Source of the DNA: Escarpia spicata
Lineage: Eukaryota > Annelida > Polychaeta > Sabellida > Siboglinidae
Reading direction: 5' to 3'
NCBI GenBank assembly: GCA_963995525.1
Contig: OZ023207.1
Location: 32,029,549-32,093,548, forward strand
Length of the DNA stretch: 64,000 nucleotides
Position 1 is the stretch's first letter, and each line of letters opens with the position of its first letter. The notes below the pieces were generated by a model that saw only the letters and a list, made by a program, of their open reading frames with translations, had not been told where the DNA came from and did not search any database. Shown one piece after another: positions 57,505-64,000 of the stretch. The translations under genes and the position numbers were made by a program.

Positions 57505-57938
57505 AGACCACATTAGATTTTACATAGGCGGCCAGCCAGTATGATGTTTCCTTCATTTCCTGCAAAGTTTCTCTAACAATCTTCTTGAAAATGTCACAGC
57601 ATATTTATCCTCCATTGATACAAATGCGGTGGAAAATTCCTTGTTTTTCACAAAAATCCAACCAAACCTAATACCCCTCAATGTCGCCCCAATCTAGTGA
57701 TGGATTTTGAAATATTGACCAGTGTGTTCTGCAAAGTAGCCACTGTGCGAATACGCGAGCGACTAGCGCATATTTATTGCTACCTCTTGAAAGATTTAAT
57801 CCAGTAGTACATTCAGTATTCAATGAACCAACATGTCCCATGTAAAAGTACTCGAAAAAGTTCGAGCACCACACTAAAACACTATTTTCAAGGGCACTCT
57901 TTCACTGGGTAATGACGGATGAATCCTTAGTGTGGTCT
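57505..57938. mobile_element. MITE family M, copy 2 (434 bp)
   Basis: AGACCACATT at 57505 and AGTGTGGTCT ending at 57938 followed by TA. The interior aligns with 44792-45139 but has about 100 extra bases (57683-57785) absent from copy 1. Confidence 0.82.
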
Positions 57939-57948
57939 TACACCAGCA

Positions 57949-58266
57949 GGCAGTGGAGAGGAGAGGGTTACATCTTTATTGAGTCTCCTCCAGGCAGCGG
58001 AAAGGAAAGGGTTACATCTTTATTGAGTCTCCTCCAGGCAGTGTGGGCTAATAGGGAAGAAGCAGGGCAATTTGCCATGGGCACAGGCAGGCACCAGGGC
58101 CTGCAGGGAGGGAGACAGGGTCTGGGCTGATCCCTGTAGACTCCCTCCTCCAGTTTCCTCAGGGAGCAGGGGGCATCTCAAAGATGGGAAGCAGGGAACA
58201 TGGAGCATCTCAAAGATGGGAAGCAGGGGGCGTATCAAAGATGGGAAGCAGGGGGTGTATCAAAGT
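57949..58266. repeat. Two short tandem repeats
   Basis: A ~46-bp unit with GGGTTACATCTTTATTGAGT and CTCCTCCAGGCAG is doubled at 57949-58046. CAAAGATGGGAAGCAGGG recurs four to five times at 58174-58266. Confidence 0.9.
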
Positions 58267-60084
58267 TGGGAAGATATCTAAAACAGTCATTAAGATTTAA
58301 GATTAAGACCTCATTTATTCACACTTGGCCTAGTGGGAATTGGGTTTTTGATTGCTAAAGAACAAGAGGACTTGTTGAGATTAAAAGAATGGCTGAAGTG
58401 ATATGGCATGCAACATATATCCAGTAAAATAATATGTAGTTTTGCAAAATAATTGACTGTTAGATCGAGTAACTTCCTAAAGTATGAATAGCTTTATGTG
58501 AGACTGCTAGTATATATATAGAGTTAGACGACTTTTGCCCTTTTTGTGTTGGATTTTGACCAGGTCATGTCAGATAGAATTTACTGGTTTGCCTGATGAT
58601 TTCACCAAAACGAAATAACGAATTTGCACAAATGAGTAGACATGATGGCCAGTCTAGACTGGTTCGATTTGTTCCTAAATGCATCAGAAGCAGGACAAGA
58701 AGAAGAATCTAACCGAGGAGATGTCTTTAAAATATGCACACATAATTTGTTGTTTATAATGGAACAAATCACTTCTTGAGGCTTGTTTGATAATATCTAT
58801 AATGTGTTGATGACTACCATAGGAATATTCCAAGTACTGCTGTCAGTAATATATATCAGATCATCTCAGAATGTCTGATGTCAGACTTACTTTCATCAGG
58901 CCTCAGCCCCACTCCGTCCTCAGGCGAAAGTTTGTAAACATTAATATAATTAATAATGATGTAAATATATTAAGTCTTGGTCCGAAGTATAAAATATCGA
59001 TATCCGACACCAGAGGAAACTCCCTCCGACCCCCCCAAACAAAAGTAATTTTGTCTGATATTGGACATCAATATTCTGAGATGACGTCTCAGAATGTTGT
59101 CAAAAATCAACAGTATTATTAATGAAGAGGGCAGTGGGGGATTGAAGGAGGAGGAGAGGTAGACCATGGCTGAGATAGGAGGACTGTTTGAGGAGAGATC
59201 TGGTGGGATTCACGATGGGAGGGGATGGGAGAGGTATATAGAGGCCGAGACTACAGTGAAAGGGGTTAGACATGTTGGTTTAAACTTGTGTGGGAGTCTT
59301 TCCTTGGTTAGTCTCATAAGCAACAGAAAATAGAAGGTTGCTGTTTGAAGTAGAATCAATGTTGCTTTGGCAGCCATTATCAAGAGTCTATTTTTATCAA
59401 TATAACTCCTGTCTAGGGAGCATTTATTTATCTTTCCACAGAAGACCATGTGAACATGTTTAGTCACATGTGTGGAATAATATTGCAGATATTATCACAG
59501 TGACGCAGGTTCTCTCTCATGTCACTGAATTCGAGGAAGGAGTTTCTGTCAAAGCCAACAATTTATTTTGTAAGAAAATCAACATGGAAGATGTTGTATA
59601 CATTCACAGGGATCCTTCCGTTGTTGATCTACCCACTCACTCACTGTCTGCCACCAGAAGTGTACATCTGAATAGCATCAGTATTGTTGCTCTCACAGTC
59701 TTCAAGAATATACTGCTAAACTATCCTGCAGTTTATAACATTATTGCTGGCTAAAACAATAAATACATAAGTTAATAAAATAAATAAAACTAAGTAAAAA
59801 ATTGCAGTCCATGATTAAAACAAAACAGGCAGCTATAATGTCAATTACTGGATGACAGGGAGAGCGGCTCTCTGGAATACTTCCGCAGTAGATGCTGCAA
59901 CTGCGCCCTCTGTGAGTGAGTTCCACAGTGACTTAATATATATTACATGCCTATTTCTCTCTTCAAAATGATTTCTTTCTAAGTGCAACTCGTCCTAGAA
60001 AGGGCGATACAAGGTCAACACACTGGCACTGATTGATACACCAGTAACACAGAAGTAAATGTATGATCTGTGTCTATCTTACTA
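58267..60084. other. Intronic, no supported exon
   Basis: GATTTAAGATTAAGACCTCA at 58289 looks like a - strand retroelement tail. A + strand frame at 59470-59754 (94 codons) is open but lacks known motifs and does not resemble the next FERM exon. (AAAT)-rich DNA lies at 59755-59795. Confidence 0.35.
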
Positions 60085-60180
60085 AAGAAAGGTAAGTTCT
60101 TATACAGCGCAGTATCCAGTCCTCAGGACTGCTCAAAGCGCTTTACGCATCAATGCTCTAGCCAATGCACCACTGCGTTC
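60085..60180. mobile_element. LINE/SINE 3'-end-like fragment
   Basis: TTCTTATACAGCGCAGTATC then TCAGGACTGCTCAAAGCGCT and TTACGC is wording shared by L2-type 3' ends and the SINEs that borrow them. No coding part. Confidence 0.45.
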
Positions 60181-60203
60181 CACCATTTTATTGTCTGTCT
60201 GCC

Positions 60204-60300
60204 CATTCATACATCCATCTGTCTGTCTGTCTGCACATTTATACATCCATCTGTCCCTCTGTCCCTCTGGCTGTCTGTCCATTCATTCATCCATACATGC
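60204..60300. repeat. CATC/TGTC microsatellite-like stretch
   Basis: CATCCATCTGTCTGTCTGTC and related words in three rounds. Confidence 0.85.
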
Positions 60301-60779
60301 GTCCCATCAGTTGTTTTTATTGTAACAATTATGACTATCCATGCCTGGCCATCCTTCCCACTGTTGACACTGTGACCACCTGTCTGTGAAAGGTGACCAC
60401 CTGTCTGTGACAAGGTGACCACCTGTGGAGGTATCACATGTGACAGTGTTGCTGACTGAGTATGCAGCTGCAGGTGCAAGTGGCAAAGAAAAGTAGCTTT
60501 GGGGAGTTCCTTCCCAAAAGCCACCTGGGGTCCTTTCGGGGAACATCTCAAAATGACCTAACAACCTGCTCTGGGCTACCTTGGGAGTAGTGTCAGTCTC
60601 CCATTATGTGTTGCTTCTGTGACAGGTAATCCATTAATCCAACACAAATTGGAGTCTGCATTAAGCACATCTGCTGTGACTGATTAACATCTTAAATAAC
60701 CTGCACTCAGACGTTGATGGCAGTGCTCAATGGCCGACTGAATGAAGACAAACACAGCTGATGCTACTGTGCAGTATCA

Positions 60780-61072
60780 GGGGTTAGGACACTGTTAGAC
60801 TTCCTGCTTGGTTACATAGTGCCACCTGAGAACATTGTGCAGGATTACAAATTGTCCAACAGCGAAGTGCTGATTTTTCTGGTGCCTTGCCAAGTTTGGT
60901 GGCACCTTTGAAATGTGCATAAAACACAAACACCTGGAGGGATTACAAAAAATAAAATTGCAGAGTGCTTGTAACATTGGTGCCTATAAAGTGTGTTGTT
61001 TTCAAATTTTTTCTCTAAAATCACCATGCCTATATGGGGTTAGGACACTGTTAGACTTCCTGCTTGGTTACA
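60780..61072. repeat. 37-bp perfect direct repeat, 256 bp apart
   Basis: The 37 bases starting GGGGTTAGGACACTG at 60780-60816 recur without a change at 61036-61072. The DNA between is unique. Confidence 0.95.
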
Positions 61073-61509
61073 GACGAAAAAAAGTGCAGTATATTTTTTA
61101 GAAATGACTACAATATTCACTTGCTCTGACATAAGTGCATTTGAGTAGTCAGATTTCTAGATGTGATTGTAGAAGCTGTTGACAGTAAAATGGTGTCTTT
61201 TTAGCTGATTTTACTAGGCGGAAGGGTATCTGGCAGCAATTTGGCTAGTTGACACTTTAGCCGGATTACTGCCTGCATGCATTTGTAAATATTGACGGGT
61301 GTCATACATACAGGCATTTTGCAAGAGCTAGAGATATTAGATTTTGACTAAACTCGACCAGCATGTCAATGAGATGATAATAACAGCAGGTGAGAAGTTT
61401 AAGAAACTTTATAGGTCACATTTTCTTATAATCACACAAAACATTAACATGGTCGCCAATGGGAAAACTGACAATGTGCTGACCACATCAACAAATACAG
61501 TATGTGACC
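61073..61509. other. Intronic, nothing seen
   Basis: Unique DNA. Confidence 0.35.
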
Positions 61510-61580
61510 TGCAAAAACACAGGGGGTATAAAGTCGTAAAAACACAGGGGGTAGTAAGTTGCAAAAACACAGGGTATTAA
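61510..61580. repeat. ~25-bp repeat, three copies
   Basis: GCAAAAACACAGGGGGTATA, GTAAAAACACAGGGGGTAGT and GCAAAAACACAGGGTATTAA follow one another with AAGT links. Confidence 0.9.
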
Positions 61581-64000
61581 GTCACACAATTGTAAAATGA
61601 AGTTTTGTGCCTTTTTTGATTCCACAGATGCGCTTTAAAAAAAAAAAAATTATGTTTTGAGAAACTAGGTCATATTGACCCATATTGTATATAAATTATT
61701 GTTTTTAAATCTGGGTGTTTTATTAGTTTTGAATTGTTTGTTCAAAAAGTAAACTGGATATTGAAAGTTGAGATTATAAGGTGCGCATTTCTGGCAAAAT
61801 CACTAATTTGATGGAACAATACCGACACAGCTATTTTTAGTTCATGTGTAGAATAAGCCTGTGACACTTAATAGCATAACTATTGTGGACTTAATACCCG
61901 GTTTGCTGTGGTGCGTCACATGACAATGATGCTATCAGTGATCAATTAATTGATCATCAGCATATCCATGGAACCCATCTGACTGTCTGACTAGTGGGCA
62001 TGATCACTGTTTCACTTCTACATTCAATGTATATAAATAAACTGTGAAAAATGTCTAGATGAAAGCCCATTTACAGGATTTTGTGCACCCTAAAAAATAT
62101 CTACAGGGTTTATGTCTGTTTTCTATGGTTGTTTGAAATTACATAAACCATCCACCAGTCTGGGGACGCTTTATGTCCCTTGCTGCCATCCTAGAAATGT
62201 ATGCACAGAGTGTTCAAATTACATAATCTGCCAAATGTCTGGTTCAGCTACTTGTAATTGTGTGTAATAAACACTGTACTGTAGGCATACCCACCTGGGG
62301 GACTGCTTCTTTAAAGAAACAGTATTTTCTTTAATCAAATGATACTTAGTATAAATAAATTAATAAGTAAATTGTTTCCTTAGCGTGTTTGAGTGACATT
62401 TCTTTGTTATTTTGCACTGGATTTAAGAATCGAGAAAGGTCTTACATTTATTTATTCAGGATTGGTCATGCAAAATGTCATAAATCTGATCAGCTGAAAG
62501 AGACACAGGCAATGTGGGACTTGTGCTACTTATGGCTTGACCAGTGTACTGGACATAGCCCCATGTGCCTGGACACTATCATATTGACTATGCTTTTGCT
62601 GCTTCCTTTCTGTCTAGAAGGTGTCGTGTCGGAACTGGCGAGTAGAAGGGAGCATACCTAGGGAGCAGCAATGTTATAAAAGTAATTCTGATTATTATTT
62701 AAAGGCATGTACAATGCTTTTCATTAGTTCACGGGCAATTAACTTGCCAAAATTTGGTGAATTTGTTTGGCTCAAGAGGTCTAAGTTAACGATGTTTGTT
62801 TGCCCTGCGTTTTTCATTGTATTTTAATCTTTATGCTTATTGTTGTCCGAAGTTGTTTAAAACAGGAATTTGACAGACATTCATAATCGGGAAAACAAAT
62901 TATATCTCATTTTCAAATTTGAATAAATTATTTATTGACCTGTAATGGAAGTGAAGTGCTTTGTGTTCAGTTTCCTTCATTATTGATTTTGACTGATGCT
63001 TTGTTATGACTTGTTTTGTTCACTCCATAATATATTTGATATAAATCAATTGATCGTTTAATTGAAAACGTGCTCTATATATGCTGCAAAACTATATAAT
63101 TTAATTAGTTACCAAATTGTGAATGTTTAAAAAATTAAGAGGTAAGAAATCACAATAATAATACAGTTTGTGTAGGTATTATTTTTAGCCAACAAAGTTT
63201 ATGTAAATAATGTTAGATTCAGTGTTTCAATGTAAAACAGTAAGTATTGTTTAGTTAATAAGACAACAAAAATATTCCCATTGACTTGTGTGTTTGTGCA
63301 AAATAGCAAGGAAATACTTGACTTACATTCAATCTGTTGAATAATTACACGTCATTATTGATGACGTACAATTGTGTCATTGTCTTGTTTGCTGTAAAGA
63401 ACACATTAGAACAAACACTGAATTCTGTAGACCAGAGATGATCATGCAGAATTGATTGCTTGGCATCGTGGGAAGTTAAGAGTGTCTGGCAGCAAATGTT
63501 ATTCCATATAAATATTGGAGCACATCCCCGCAGTGTATTACGCTTATAATCTATATGTGTTACTTCCCTGCATGTGGCTGTGCCTTGGCTAAGTGAATCA
63601 GTGTACCGGGCGGTAGTCGTAATATGGTTATCTGGACAAAGTGGCCACAAGCATATGACCATTGTTCAATACAGACACGCTCAGTTGGTATGGATTCCCA
63701 TGTAGAATACAGATGTTTGGATCCAGACTAATAATTCTTATTTATTGTGGATCTGAGCAGGTGTTATAGAGGTCTATTATTAAAATATAGTATAACCCGT
63801 TTTTTTTTTAAATGGAAGACTATCATAAATAACATCGGCTTCTGTTCATTACACAAGCGTAATATTGACAGATAAACTTACATCAATCAATGTACCCGGT
63901 TTTTATGTATGAGTTTGTTTAAGGTGGAAACATTTTGAAAAATTACATGTTTTTGATATGTTTGTGACAAAAGTATCAAATCAAATATAACAAAATTATA
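61581..64000. other. Intronic, no supported exon
   Basis: AT-rich to the window end. Frames at 62389-62661 (+) and 63345-63662 (-) are open but unrecognised. A13 run at 61637-61649. Confidence 0.4.

Noticed and set aside
59470..59754. Second exon of the FARP-like gene
   Set aside because: The peptide lacks FERM F1 residues expected next, and the frame opens without a good acceptor.

Overview
This is animal nuclear DNA, not bacterial: long AT-rich non-coding stretches, spliced-exon signals (pyrimidine tract-AG and GT-A-AGT), decayed non-LTR retrotransposons, MITEs, and a very large amount of minisatellite DNA. The mix of L2/CR1-like LINEs, RTE/BovB-like LINEs, pogo-like and TTAA-type elements, and long polymorphic-looking minisatellites fits a marine invertebrate, most likely a lophotrochozoan such as a mollusc. 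No single feature proves the phylum.

The best supported gene is the 5' coding exon of a FARP1/FARP2-like (Drosophila Cdep-like) FERM-RhoGEF-PH protein on the + strand. The exon lies at about 45368-45588, with the ATG at 45496 and a donor at 45589. I see no next FERM exon to the right end, so 45.6-64 kb is probably its first coding intron, loaded with minisatellites, L2 3' fragments and MITEs. Two weaker genes lie on the - strand. One is a clean terminal exon at 21400-21546 of an unrecognised protein. The other is a chain of three small exons at 7035-5519 whose splice phases agree.

Layout. 0-3 kb: CA/CT microsatellites, an RTE-like relic and a 22-bp array. 3-7.2 kb: candidate - strand exons beside an RTE-like LINE 3' end. 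7.7-14.7 kb: two unrelated 52-bp arrays, a 2.35-kb satellite of 49-bp monomers with a higher-order repeat, two inverted copies of a ~60-bp motif enclosing these arrays, and LINE pieces on both sides. 15-30 kb: microsatellites, CR1/L2-like and RTE-like LINE fragments, a 3.2-kb TTAA-flanked terminal-inverted-repeat element, and a hAT-like terminus family with an internal 170-180-bp array. 30.7-33 kb: a 26-bp array split by a ~0.9-kb insertion. 36.7-41.9 kb: a duplicated ~320-bp repeat, two L2-like fragments and a ~2-kb array of 31/32-bp units. 44-64 kb: the FARP-like exon, two copies of a new-looking MITE, a pogo-like MITE, a piggyBac-like deletion derivative, and 75-, 83- and 18-bp arrays.

LINE pieces fall into two broad sets. 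RTE/BovB-like pieces are at 0.8, 4.6, 8.3, 26.1, 29.8 and 46.4 kb. CR1/L2-like pieces are at 14.1, 16.7, 27.6, 37.2, 41.2, 48.8 and 54.9 kb; the last three share one 3' end. All are 5'-truncated or internally deleted with frameshifts, so none is active. No rRNA, CRISPR, operon or confident tRNA was seen.
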